Part shown: positions 51,099 to 58,436 of the stretch, piece by piece
Layout of the letters: every line of letters begins with the position of its first letter
Numbering within the stretch: the first letter of the stretch is position 1
NCBI GenBank assembly: GCA_036397635.1
Contig: DASWIP010000064.1
Span: 1-58,436 of the forward strand
Direction of reading: 5' to 3'
DNA from: DASWIP01 sp036397635
GTDB lineage: Bacteria; Actinomycetota; AC-67
Length of the DNA: 58,436 nucleotides
Translations under genes and position numbers: made by a program
Notes under the pieces: model-generated
The model's input: only the letters and a program-made list of their open reading frames with translations
What the model was told of the DNA's origin: nothing
The model's database searches: none

Positions 51099-51877
51099 GC
51101 GTGATCGAGCTACGAGACGTGCGCGTGCGCTACGGCTCACGCCTCGCGGTCGATGGGGTGAGCGCGCGCGCGGCCGCTGGTGAATGGATCGGCCTCATCG
51201 GCCCGAACGGCGCCGGCAAGACCACGCTGCTGCGCGTGCTCGCAGGGCTGCTCGACCACGACGGCGAGGTGCTGCTAGACGGCGAGCCGGCCGCGCGCAT
51301 GCGACGACGCCAGCGCGCGCAACGCATCGCGCTCGTGCCGCAGCGCCCGCTGATCCCGCCGGCGATGACCGTCTCGGAGTACGTGCTGATGGGCCGGACG
51401 CCGTACATCCGCTACCTCGACGTCGAGAGCCGGGGCGACGTCAGGATCGTCACCGGCGTGTTGCAGCGCCTGGATATCGACGGGTTCGCCGACCGCACGC
51501 TCGGATCGCTGTCGGGGGGCGAGCAGCAACGCGTCATCCTGGCGCGCGCGCTCGCGCAGCAGGCACCGACGCTGCTGCTCGACGAGGGCACGAGCGCGCT
51601 GGACATCGGCGGGCAGCAGGAAGTGCTCGAGCTGGTCGCGTCGCTGCGCGCGTCACACGAGCTGACCGTGATCTCGGCGATGCACGACCTAACGCTGGCC
51701 GGACAGTTCTGCGACCGGCTGCTGCTGATGGCTGACGGGCGCATCGTCGCCGACGGCGAGCCGCGCGCGGTGTTGACCGAGGAGACGATCCGCGCCTATT
51801 ACGGCGCGAACGTGCGGGTGATCGAGGCGCCGGACGGCAGCGTGTCGGTGCTCCCGATCCGATCGGAGGCCGTATGA
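51095..51877 (+). CDS. btuD: Cobalamin ABC transporter, ATP-binding protein
   Basis: A 260-residue ABC ATPase starting at GTG, overlapping the permease stop as GTGA. Walker A is GLIGPNGAGKTTLLR, the signature LGSLSGGEQQRVILARALAQ, Walker B TLLLDEGTSALD and the H-loop VISAMHDLTLAGQFC. It is of the FepC/BtuD/FhuC subfamily. Strict coupling to both neighbours implies equal stoichiometry control in one operon. Confidence 0.92.
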   Translation: MSVIELRDVRVRYGSRLAVDGVSARAAAGEWIGLIGPNGAGKTTLLRVLAGLLDHDGEVLLDGEPAARMRRRQRAQRIALVPQRPLIPPAMTVSEYVLMGRTPYIRYLDVESRGDVRIVTGVLQRLDIDGFADRTLGSLSGGEQQRVILARALAQQAPTLLLDEGTSALDIGGQQEVLELVASLRASHELTVISAMHDLTLAGQFCDRLLLMADGRIVADGEPRAVLTEETIRAYYGANVRVIEAPDGSVSVLPIRSEAV

Positions 51878-52461
51878 GCGAGCAGCAACAGCCGCCCACC
51901 GATGCGCAGCCGCCCACGCAACCGCCGCCGCGCGCGACCGAGCGCGTGCCGTCGCTGGTCGTGCTCAACACCGGTGAGGGCAAGGGCAAGTCCACCGCCG
52001 CGTTCGGCACGGTTCTGCGCGCGATCGGGCGCGGCTGGAAGGTCTGCGTGATCCAGTTCCTGAAGTCCGAGTCGTGGAAGACCGGCGAGGAGAAGGCCGC
52101 GCGCGAGGCCGGTGTGGACTGGTGGACGCTCGGCGACGGTTTCACCTGGGACTCCGAGGACATGGACCGCACCGAGGCGGTCGCGCGCGAAGCGTGGCGT
52201 ATCGCGAGCGAGAAGATCACGAGCGGCGCGTACCAGCTCGTGGTGCTCGATGAGCTGACCTATCCGATCACGTGGGGCTGGCTGGACGCCGCGGAGGTCG
52301 TCGGCACGATCCGCGCGCGCCCCGAGCACGTCAACATCATCATCACCGGCCGCGACGCCGACCCGGCGTTGGTCGAGCTGGCCGACACCGCCACCGAGAT
52401 GCGCAAGCTCAAGCACGCGTACGACCGCGGGATCATGGCGATGAAAGGGATCGACTTCTAG
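51874..52461 (+). CDS. cobO: Cob(I)yrinic acid a,c-diamide adenosyltransferase
   Basis: A 195-residue CobO/BtuR-type adenosyltransferase. A Pro/Gln-rich N-terminus is followed by the P-loop LVVLNTGEGKGKSTAAFGTVLRAIGRGWKVCVIQFLKS. Later motifs are YQLVVLDELTYPITWGWL and HVNIIITGRDADPALVELADTATEMRKLKHAYDRGIMAMKGIDF, the family's C-terminal signature. It attaches the adenosyl group to Co(I). ATG overlaps btuD as ATGA. Confidence 0.95.
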   Translation: MSEQQQPPTDAQPPTQPPPRATERVPSLVVLNTGEGKGKSTAAFGTVLRAIGRGWKVCVIQFLKSESWKTGEEKAAREAGVDWWTLGDGFTWDSEDMDRTEAVAREAWRIASEKITSGAYQLVVLDELTYPITWGWLDAAEVVGTIRARPEHVNIIITGRDADPALVELADTATEMRKLKHAYDRGIMAMKGIDF

Positions 52462-52979
52462 TGCTGACCGTGCTGCTCGGGGGCGCGCGCGGTGGCAAGA
52501 GCAGCCACGCGGTGCGCCTCGCCACCGCGACCGGGGCGCCCGTCACGGTGATCGCGACCGCCGAGGCGCGCGACGACGAGATGCGCGCGCGTATCGCCTC
52601 GCACCGATCCGGCCGGCCCAAGGAGTGGGAGACCATCGAGGAGCCTCTCGACCTCACCGGCGCGCTCGCCAAGCCCGCGGACGGCGCGACGGTGATCGTG
52701 GACTGCCTGACGCTCTGGGTCTCGAACTTGATGGAGGCCGGCGCGGACGATCAAGCGGTCGAGCAGCGCGCGCGCGCCGCCGCGTCGCAGGCCGCGGCGC
52801 GGGACGGCGACACGATCGTGGTTTCGAACGAGGTTGGCTTCGGCATCGTTCCGGCCGATCCGATGACCAGGCGCTACCGTGACCTGCTCGGACGCGTGAA
52901 CACGATCTGGTGCGAGCACGCCGAAAGCGCGCTGCTGCTGGTCGCCGGACGCGCGCTGCGGCTGGAGGCGCTGCGGTGA
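52461..52979 (+). CDS. cobU: Adenosylcobinamide kinase/guanylyltransferase
   Basis: A 172-residue CobU with P-loop VLLGGARGGKSSHAVRLA. Further motifs are PVTVIATAEARDDEMRARIASHRSGRPKEWETIEEPLDL (includes the guanylylated His region), TVIVDCLTLWVSNLM and VVSNEVGFGIVPADPMTRRYRDLLGRVN. It phosphorylates adenosylcobinamide and transfers GMP. GTG overlaps the cobO stop by one base (TAGTG). Confidence 0.95.
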   Translation: MLTVLLGGARGGKSSHAVRLATATGAPVTVIATAEARDDEMRARIASHRSGRPKEWETIEEPLDLTGALAKPADGATVIVDCLTLWVSNLMEAGADDQAVEQRARAAASQAAARDGDTIVVSNEVGFGIVPADPMTRRYRDLLGRVNTIWCEHAESALLLVAGRALRLEALR

Positions 52980-53923
52980 GACAGCCGGATCAGGCCGCGC
53001 GCGCGGCGGTCGCTGCGCGCGCAAGCCGGATCTTGCGGCCGGCGGGCGCGTTCGAACGACTCGACGAGATAGCAGTCTGGCTCGCCGGCTGGCAACGCTC
53101 GGCCACACCGCGGGTCGACCGTCCGGCGATCGTGATCTTCGCCGCCGACCACGGCGTCGTCGCCGAAGGCGTCAGCACCGTTCCGAGCGAGGTGACCACG
53201 GCGCTCGTGCGCGCGATGCGCGAGGGCGTCGCGACGGCGAGCGTGATGGCGCGCGCGATCGGCGCGTCGTTGGACGTGGTCGACGTCGGAGTCGGCGCAC
53301 CCACCGGAAACATCGCGATCGAACCCGCCATGGACGAAAAGCGGTACGCGACCAGTTTCGAGACCGGCCGGGCCGCGGTGCCGGACGCGGATCTGCTGGT
53401 GCTCGGCGAGATGGGGATAGGCAACACCACTGCGGCGGCGGCAGTTGCGGCGGTCATCTACGGCGGCACGGCGGAGATGTGGACGGGCCGCGGCACGGGC
53501 GTGGACGAGGCGGGGCTCGCGCGGAAGGTCGCGGTGGTCGAGACCGCTCGGGCACGCGCCGGCTCGCGCGGGCCGATGGAAGCCCTGCGCGAGGTCGGCG
53601 GCTGTGAGCTGGTCGCGATCGCCGGTGCGATCAGCGAGGCGCGCGCGCGTTCGATCCCGGTCGTGCTCGACGGGTTCGTCGTCACCGCCGCCGCCGCCGC
53701 GTTGGAGGCGGAGACACCCGGCGCGCTCGACCATTGCATCGCCGGTCACCGATCGCCGGAACCCGGACACGGCTTGCTGCTCGAGAAGCTCGGGATGCGA
53801 CCGCTGCTCGACCTTGGGCTTCGCCTCGGCGAAGGGTCGGGCGCACTCGCGGCCGTCCCGCTCGTGCGACTCGCGGCCGCCGCGGTCACCGAGGTCGCGA
53901 CCTTCGACGAGTTCGGGCTCTGA
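52976..53923 (+). CDS. cobT: Nicotinate-nucleotide-dimethylbenzimidazole phosphoribosyltransferase
   Basis: A 315-residue CobT. VIFAADHGVVAEGVSTVPSEVTTALVRAMREGVATASVMARAIGASLDVVDVGV, LLVLGEMGIGNTTAAAAVAAVIYGG, GRGTGVDEAGLARK and HRSPEPGHGLLLEKLGMRPLLDLGLRLGEGSGALAAVPLVRLAAAAVTEVATFDEF are diagnostic; the Glu in VTEVATFDEF is the candidate catalytic residue. It activates dimethylbenzimidazole as alpha-ribazole phosphate. GTG overlaps the cobU stop as GTGA. Confidence 0.95.
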   Translation: MRQPDQAARAAVAARASRILRPAGAFERLDEIAVWLAGWQRSATPRVDRPAIVIFAADHGVVAEGVSTVPSEVTTALVRAMREGVATASVMARAIGASLDVVDVGVGAPTGNIAIEPAMDEKRYATSFETGRAAVPDADLLVLGEMGIGNTTAAAAVAAVIYGGTAEMWTGRGTGVDEAGLARKVAVVETARARAGSRGPMEALREVGGCELVAIAGAISEARARSIPVVLDGFVVTAAAAALEAETPGALDHCIAGHRSPEPGHGLLLEKLGMRPLLDLGLRLGEGSGALAAVPLVRLAAAAVTEVATFDEFGL

Positions 53924-53925
53924 CG

Positions 53926-54657
53926 ATGGGCGGATTCCTCGGCGCCGTTTCGCTGCTGACGAGGGTGCCGGTACGCTCCGGCGACGATCTCGCGCGCGCG
54001 GCCGGATGGCTGCCGACGGTCGGCGCCTTGATCGGTTTCGCCGTCGCAGGTGTGTACGTCGGGCTGCTGCACGCGGTCCCGCCCGCCGCTGCGGCCATCG
54101 TCGCGATCGCCGCCGGGGTGGTGCTGACCGGCGCACTGCACGAGGATGGTCTCGCCGACGTCGCCGACGCGTTCGGCGCGCGAGCGGATCGCGCGCGCAC
54201 CCTGGAGATCCTGAAGGACCCGCGACACGGCACCTACGGGGTGCTCGCATTGATCCTCAGCGTCGGCGCGCGCGCGGCAGCCCTCGCTGCGATGTCCGCG
54301 AGCAGCGCGCTGGTCGCCCTGCCGGCGGCACACGCGCTCGCGCGTGGAGCGGCGGCCGCGCAACTCGGGCTGCTCCCGCCCGCGACCGACGAGGGGCTGG
54401 GCGCGCGCTACGCGAGCACGCCGAGGCGCGCGCTGCTCGCAACGATGTCGGCGCTCGCCATCGGCTCCCTCACGATCGGGGCCTGGACCGTGCCGGCCGC
54501 GCTGCTCGCGGCCGCGGCAGCAGCGCTGATGGGCGCGATGGCGGTCGGGAAGATCGGCGGCGTCACCGGTGACGTCCTCGGCGCGTCCGAGCAGCTCGCC
54601 GAAACAGCGATCCTGCTGCTGTGCGCCGGCGCCGAGGTCGATCCCTGGATATCGTGA
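53926..54657 (+). CDS. cobS: Adenosylcobinamide-GDP ribazoletransferase (cobalamin synthase)
   Basis: A 243-residue multi-pass membrane protein. TGALHEDGLADVADAFGARADRARTLEILKDPRHGTYGVLALILSV holds the conserved HEDGLADxxD metal site and the RHGTYGV segment of CobS. It joins adenosylcobinamide-GDP and alpha-ribazole to give adenosylcobalamin (5'-phosphate). ATG is 2 bp after the cobT stop. It is the last gene of the riboswitch-led operon. Confidence 0.95.
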   Translation: MGGFLGAVSLLTRVPVRSGDDLARAAGWLPTVGALIGFAVAGVYVGLLHAVPPAAAAIVAIAAGVVLTGALHEDGLADVADAFGARADRARTLEILKDPRHGTYGVLALILSVGARAAALAAMSASSALVALPAAHALARGAAAAQLGLLPPATDEGLGARYASTPRRALLATMSALAIGSLTIGAWTVPAALLAAAAAALMGAMAVGKIGGVTGDVLGASEQLAETAILLLCAGAEVDPWIS

Positions 54658-54678
54658 GTCATGTAGCAGGAGGCGCGC

Positions 54679-55668
54679 ATGGAACTGCTCATCATCGGTG
54701 GGACGATCTTCCTCGGCCGCCACCTGGTCGAGATCGCGCGCGCGGCCGGCCACACCGTCACGATGTTCAACCGCGGCAAGCACGGTCCGGACCTGTTCCC
54801 CGGCGTCGAGCGCGTCACCGGCGACCGCGAGCATGACCTCGAGCTGCTCGCGGGGAGGCGATGGGACGCGGTCGTCGATACCTGCGGCTACGTCCCGCGG
54901 ATCGTGCGCGCCTCCGCTGAGGCGCTGCGTGACGCCTGCGATCACTACACGTTCGTGTCGTCGATGTCGGTGTACGACCTCCACGCGCCGGTGGGCTACG
55001 ACGAGATGACTCCGGTGGAAACCCGGGAGGATCCGGCCGTCGAGGAGGTCACCGGCGAGACATACGGGCCGCTCAAGGCCCTGTGCGAACAGGCGGTCGA
55101 GGAGACGCTGCCCGGCCGAACCCTGACGATCCGGCCGGGGCTGATCGTCGGCCCGCACGACCCGAGCGAACGCTTCACCTACTGGCCGGGCCGGATCGCG
55201 CGCGGCGGCGCGCTGCTCGCGCCAGGTGACCCCGACGCGCCGGTGCAGTTCATCGACGCGCGCGACCTCGCCGCGTGGATGCTGCGCATGATCGAGCAGC
55301 GCGCCACCGGCGTCTACAACGCGACCGGGCCCGCGACGACGCTGACCATGGGCGAGATGATCGCCGGAACCATCGCCGCGCTGAACGCGGACGCAGAGCC
55401 GGTCTGGGTGCCCGACGACTTCCTGCTCGAGCACGAGGTCGGCCCGTGGATGGAGCTGCCGGTCTGGCTGCCGGCGAGCGAGGGCACGATCCATCACGCC
55501 GACGTCTCGAAAGCCGTCGGGGCCGGCCTGACGTTCCGGCCGGTCGGCGAGATCGCGCGGGACACCCTGCAGTGGGATCAGACCCGTCCGGACGAGCAGC
55601 GCGGCGGCCACACGCTCGCGCCGGAGAAGGAGCGCGCGGTTCTGGACGCCTGGCGCGCGCGAACCTAG
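54679..55668 (+). CDS. NAD-dependent epimerase/dehydratase (extended SDR)
   Basis: A 329-residue extended short-chain dehydrogenase. The Rossmann signature is LLIIGGTIFLGRHLVEIARAAGHTVTMFNRG. VDTCGYVPRIVRASAEAL and YTFVSSMSVYD hold the catalytic Ser; the Tyr-x-x-x-Lys is in ETYGPLKALCEQAV. Further downstream are IRPGLIVGPHDPSERFTYWPGRIARGG and VQFIDARDLAAWML. A sugar-nucleotide or related substrate is likely. It lies 21 bp after cobS and may be cotranscribed, without a clear cobalamin role. Confidence 0.9.
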   Translation: MELLIIGGTIFLGRHLVEIARAAGHTVTMFNRGKHGPDLFPGVERVTGDREHDLELLAGRRWDAVVDTCGYVPRIVRASAEALRDACDHYTFVSSMSVYDLHAPVGYDEMTPVETREDPAVEEVTGETYGPLKALCEQAVEETLPGRTLTIRPGLIVGPHDPSERFTYWPGRIARGGALLAPGDPDAPVQFIDARDLAAWMLRMIEQRATGVYNATGPATTLTMGEMIAGTIAALNADAEPVWVPDDFLLEHEVGPWMELPVWLPASEGTIHHADVSKAVGAGLTFRPVGEIARDTLQWDQTRPDEQRGGHTLAPEKERAVLDAWRART

Positions 55669-55712
55669 CGCGCGCACAGCTAGCGCGCGCGACCTTGCTC
55701 GGGATCGAGCGG

Positions 55713-56603
55713 TCAGCCGGCCTTGAGGAGCCGCACGCCGAAACGGGAGCCGCTTGGGAGGTTCGGCTCGTACCAGGCATCGCCACCGTTGGCGCGCGCG
55801 AGGCCGAGGACGATCGAGAGGCCCAGCCCCGTGCCGTCCTTAGCTTTGACCGAGGCGAGCTCCGCGCGCGCGAACTTCTCGAACAGCCGCGGCACGAACT
55901 CGACCGGCACCCCCGAACCACGGTCGGTCACGATGACATCGACGTACTCGCCATCGTCCTCGCACACGGTCTCGATCGGAGGAGCGCCGTACTTCAAGGC
56001 ATTGGTCAGATAGTTCAGCACGATGCGGTGGAAATGATCGGGGTCGGCGCGGACGCGCCACTCGTGCGGAACGTTCCCCACCGTGATCCCGGTGGCCTGA
56101 TCGCCGAGCTCCCGGACGATCTCGTCGAGCGTGCGGGACAGATAGATCTCCTCGATATGGGCCTCGACCGCCCCGGCGTCGATGCTCGACACGGTCAGCA
56201 GCTCGCCCACCAAACGATCCAAGCGAACGGCCTGCGTCTCGACGGTCCCGAGGAACTCGAGCTTCCGCGCATCCTCGACCTGATCCCACCGGCGTCGCAA
56301 CGTGCTCACGAACCCGAGGATCGAGGTGAGTGGACCGCGAAGGTCGTGCGACGCGACGGACACGAAATCGCGGATCGCCTGGTTGGCCGACTCCAGCTCT
56401 TGGTTCACGGTCCCCAGCGCCGCATTCACGCGCTCGAGTTCCTGCAAGCTCGAGTAGAGCTGGCCGGTGACTCGCTCCGCTATCGCCTCGGCTTCATCCC
56501 GCGCGGCGCGCTCACGATCGAACCGACGACGCAACCGTTTGATATGCGGATCCTGCTCCGCTTCCGTCAAGCCGCACCAAGGAACCGGCACACGAACGTG
56601 CAC
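55713..56603 (-). CDS. Sensor histidine kinase, partner of H-NOX
   Basis: A 296-residue cytoplasmic kinase starting at GTG and overlapping the H-NOX gene by 37 bp. A coiled-coil N-terminus (IKRLRRRFDRERAARDEAEAIAERV) leads to the DHp helix FVSVASHDLRGPLTSILGF (His86) and the HATPase_c domain: LNYLTNALKYGAPP (N box), VTDRGSGVPVEFVPRLFEKFARA (G1/F) and DGTGLGLSIVLGLARANGG (G2). No membrane segment or PAS domain is present. No response regulator is adjacent, so its target is unknown. It is likely controlled by the H-NOX protein upstream. Confidence 0.9.
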   Translation of the reverse strand: MHVRVPVPWCGLTEAEQDPHIKRLRRRFDRERAARDEAEAIAERVTGQLYSSLQELERVNAALGTVNQELESANQAIRDFVSVASHDLRGPLTSILGFVSTLRRRWDQVEDARKLEFLGTVETQAVRLDRLVGELLTVSSIDAGAVEAHIEEIYLSRTLDEIVRELGDQATGITVGNVPHEWRVRADPDHFHRIVLNYLTNALKYGAPPIETVCEDDGEYVDVIVTDRGSGVPVEFVPRLFEKFARAELASVKAKDGTGLGLSIVLGLARANGGDAWYEPNLPSGSRFGVRLLKAG

Positions 56604-57112
56604 TTCGGGTCGCCGCGCTTCGAGCAGAGCTGCTGGCTCAACTCAACCCGCTCGCCGAAGTGATCGGCTGCGCCGAGGATCAACCCTTCCCCGAACGAGC
56701 ACAGGTTTCGGTGCGACACGTAGCCGAGGACCAACTGGTCCGGATCGGTGTCGTCGAAGTCGAACTCAGGCGCGTATGAGCCGGGGAACAATTTCCGCAC
56801 CTCGGGATGGATCACGTTGTTGAGCGTCAGCAGGAACGCGCGCGTCGACTCGTGCCCCTCGAAGAAGGACGGGTACCGCTCGGCGAGCAGCGGCAACGCG
56901 CCGCGACCGAACCAGCGAACCGTTTCATCGGGTGGCTGCGCCAGGACACCTGCTGCCGCCTCGACCAGGCGCATGAAGTCCTCATCGGGATAGTTCCCAA
57001 CGGCGGTGTACGCGCCGGTCGATCCCGCTTCGTCTAGCACGGAGTCCCAGGCTTCTTCGCCACGGTCCGCGGTGACGACCTGCTCGAATAGGCTGAAGAC
57101 GATCCCTTTCAT
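56567..57112 (-). CDS. H-NOX heme nitric-oxide-binding sensor
   Basis: A 181-residue H-NOX (HNOB) protein starting MKGIVFSLFEQVVT. NNVIHPEVRKLFPGSYAPEF contains the heme-ligand His102 and Pro115, and YVSHRNLCSF the heme-propionate binding triad Tyr131-x-Ser133-x-Arg135. Position 140, a Tyr in O2-binding Tt H-NOX, is Phe here, so NO (and CO) selectivity is predicted. The Cys-rich end (QLCSKRGDPKCTFVC) is typical. It overlaps the histidine kinase, forming an NO-signalling pair. Confidence 0.93.
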   Translation of the reverse strand: MKGIVFSLFEQVVTADRGEEAWDSVLDEAGSTGAYTAVGNYPDEDFMRLVEAAAGVLAQPPDETVRWFGRGALPLLAERYPSFFEGHESTRAFLLTLNNVIHPEVRKLFPGSYAPEFDFDDTDPDQLVLGYVSHRNLCSFGEGLILGAADHFGERVELSQQLCSKRGDPKCTFVCRFLGAA

Positions 57113-57213
57113 TGCCCTCGCCTCCCACGCTCGTCATCGGAATCATCGCCCCATCCCGGGCACAACTGAAAGAGGAACGATGCGAGCGCGTCCCCTTTGT
57201 CCTAGTTCTGGGC

Positions 57214-57405
57214 TCAGAACTCCCAGTATTCCTGCGGGAGACCCCCCTCGATCGCACGCAGGTTGGCGCGCGCGCAATCCACGCACAGGTACTCGACCCC
57301 GCGGTCACCGATCTGGAACGACCAGCCCTCGGGCAGACCCTCGGCGGCGCAACGCTCGATCGTCCCGCATCGCGAGCAGGTGCGCGTGATCCGCTCGGAG
57401 GCCAC
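57214..57405 (-). CDS. Small zinc-ribbon protein
   Basis: A 63-residue protein starting at GTG: MASERITRTCSRCGTIERCAAEGL, ending YLCVDCARANLRAIEGGLPQEYWEF. Two Cys-x-x-Cys pairs (CSRC and CVDC) with an intervening Cys suggest a zinc ribbon of unknown role. It begins next to the gpgS stop (TAG at 57406) and is cotranscribed with it. Confidence 0.78.
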   Translation of the reverse strand: MASERITRTCSRCGTIERCAAEGLPEGWSFQIGDRGVEYLCVDCARANLRAIEGGLPQEYWEF

Positions 57406-58383
57406 CTACCCTTCGCCCCCTGCAGCGCTTCGCCGTTCGGGGTCGGCCATAGGCGGCCGTTCGAGGTCGGCCATCGGCGGGCGTTCGATCTCCTCGTGCG
57501 CGTCGTCGAGGTCCTGCTCGAACTGGAGACGACCCCAACGTGCGGCCCTGCGCATGATCGTGCGCGCGATCGCATGCGACATCAGCGCCAGGTCCCCGAG
57601 CGGTCGATTGCGATGCACGCGGCGCGTCAGGTCGACCTGGGCCATCGCGTCCAGGTCCGCCAGGCCGAGCAGATCGATCAGCAGTCCGACCTCGACGCTG
57701 TATCCGGTCATGAACGGGACACGCATCAACGCGTCACGCCGGCCGGCGTACTCGCCGGCCAGCGGCTGCCGGAACCCGGTCAGCTCGGGGAAGAAGACCG
57801 ACAGCAACGGCCGCGCGGTCAGCTCGGTCACCCGACCACCGCCGGGCTGCAAGGAGCCGTCGATCTCGATCGGGCGATCGTAGAAGCCTTTGACGTAGAC
57901 GAGATCCTCGTCGAGCAGCAACGGCGCGACCAGCCGCACGACCATGCTCGGATCGAAGTCTCGGATGTCGGCGTCGATCCACACGACGATGTCGGAGCGC
58001 AACCGCGCGAGGCTACGCCACAGCGAATCGCCCTTGCCGCCTGCGTACGGGATGTCGGGAACAAGCGCGCGCACGTCCACGGTGTCGGCGCCGACGGCGC
58101 GGGCCTGCGCGACCGTATCGTCGGCCGAGTCCCCGTCGAGCACGACCACCTCATCCACCAGCGACCCGCCGAGCCCGTCGATGATCGCGCGGCAGATGGC
58201 TCCTATCGTCTCGGCCTCGTCGAGGGCCGGCACGCCGACGCTGATGCTCAACCCATCGGCGCGTTTGCGCGCGACCAGATCATCGACGGCCGGCACGTCG
58301 GCGGGCGTGATGGTGCGCTGCTCGTGCCAGCGCATCGCGCGCCGCACCGGCCACGGCATGTCACGAGCGTGCAGATCGTCCAC
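57406..58383 (-). CDS. gpgS: Glucosyl-3-phosphoglycerate synthase
   Basis: A 325-residue GT81 glycosyltransferase starting at GTG, with GGGAG upstream. ISVGVPALDEAETIGAICRAI, VVLDGDSADDT (nucleotide-sugar binding), GGKGDSLWRSLARL, IVVWIDADIRDF (DxD-type metal site), VYVKGFYDRP, GGGRVTELTARPLLSVFFPELTGF, QPLAGEYAGRRD and MTGYSVEVGLLIDLLG are all GpgS motifs. It makes glucosyl-3-phosphoglycerate, the precursor of glucosylglycerate or methylglucose lipopolysaccharides. The C-terminal tail has two 8-residue repeats (ERPPMADL, ERPPMADP). The 53 bp upstream is also open, so the start is fairly, not fully, certain. Confidence 0.92.
   Translation of the reverse strand: MDDLHARDMPWPVRRAMRWHEQRTITPADVPAVDDLVARKRADGLSISVGVPALDEAETIGAICRAIIDGLGGSLVDEVVVLDGDSADDTVAQARAVGADTVDVRALVPDIPYAGGKGDSLWRSLARLRSDIVVWIDADIRDFDPSMVVRLVAPLLLDEDLVYVKGFYDRPIEIDGSLQPGGGRVTELTARPLLSVFFPELTGFRQPLAGEYAGRRDALMRVPFMTGYSVEVGLLIDLLGLADLDAMAQVDLTRRVHRNRPLGDLALMSHAIARTIMRRAARWGRLQFEQDLDDAHEEIERPPMADLERPPMADPERRSAAGGEG
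57434..57481. repeat. 24-bp tandem repeat at the 3' end of gpgS
   Basis: Two 24-bp units (57434-57457 and 57458-57481), differing at a few positions, are followed by a partial third copy. They encode the ERPPMADL/ERPPMADP tail of GpgS. The period is the same as in the hydrolase-GrpB linker at 14837. Confidence 0.75.
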
Positions 58384-58436
58384 TTCGATGCTCCCCTTCG
58401 CCGGACCGCGTTCGGGCCCGTGCGGGTCGAACCGCG

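Noticed and set aside
53746..55677. 643-residue minus-strand frame over cobT-cobS-epimerase
   Set aside because: Antisense to three well-supported genes.

Overview
The window is a GC-rich, densely packed stretch of bacterial chromosome, most likely from an uncultured member of the Actinobacteriota. Pointers are the actinobacterial-type glucosyl-3-phosphoglycerate synthase (GpgS), a GlnR-like orphan response regulator next to glutamine synthetase, a SigE-family ECF factor, a DUF2993 protein, split LigD-type repair enzymes, a DUF3488-transglutaminase/DUF58/MoxR operon, many GTG starts and coupled ATGA/GTGA gene overlaps. The assignment rests on gene content only. The window is cut inside a tricorn-protease-like gene at its left edge.

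Layout. 0.5-1.9 kb: a MazEF/PemIK-type toxin-antitoxin pair with an autoregulatory-looking promoter, then a bifunctional-nuclease (DUF151) protein. 2.1-5.9 kb: ferric-iron ABC importer (binding lipoprotein, fused permease, ATPase) under a perfect DtxR-type palindrome. 6.0-10.7 kb: HMG-CoA lyase, enoyl-CoA hydratase, a secreted protein, a DUF4160/DUF2442 pair and an acyl-CoA carboxylase beta subunit. 11-13.4 kb: three exported proteins, including an M23-family protein lacking a metal ligand. 13.4-21.3 kb: hydrolases, acyl-CoA dehydrogenase, a thioredoxin/DUF4395 operon with an ArsR/SufR-like regulator, DUF2993 and CdsA-like proteins. 21.3-23.5 kb: GlnR-like regulator (with a structured leader) coupled to glnA. 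23.5-33.7 kb: VapBC, sigma/anti-sigma pair, transglutaminase/DUF58/MoxR operon, thiolase, BNR-repeat secreted protein, MsrB.

33.8-41.3 kb is an accessory island with visibly lower GC and some TTG starts, flanked on the left by a frameshifted serine-recombinase relic. It holds two divergent modules. On the minus strand are three tightly coupled genes: an ImmA/IrrE metallopeptidase fused to a TARG1/DarG-like macro domain; a P-loop kinase fused to a PurZ-like adenylosuccinate synthetase in which the catalytic Asp is Ser; and a protein resembling a DarT-like ADP-ribosyltransferase (DUF7002-like). On the plus strand is a XamI-like type II restriction-modification system. The three-gene module is the best candidate here for an undescribed system.

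41.5-47.9 kb: thioesterase, LigD polymerase-like and ATP-dependent ligase genes flanking a second, frameshifted BNR-repeat gene, an M20 peptidase and a cupredoxin-like lipoprotein. 48.05 kb: tRNA-Lys(UUU). 48.9-54.7 kb: a cobalamin riboswitch followed by a coupled operon btuF-btuC-btuD-cobO-cobU-cobT-cobS, that is corrinoid import, adenosylation and nucleotide-loop assembly, suggesting salvage. 54.7-58.4 kb: an NAD-dependent epimerase, an H-NOX gas sensor overlapping a histidine kinase, a small zinc-ribbon protein and gpgS.

A strand- and frame-independent decamer (CGAGCAGCGC or its complement GCGCTGCTCG) recurs throughout the native chromosome, far more often than base composition would predict.
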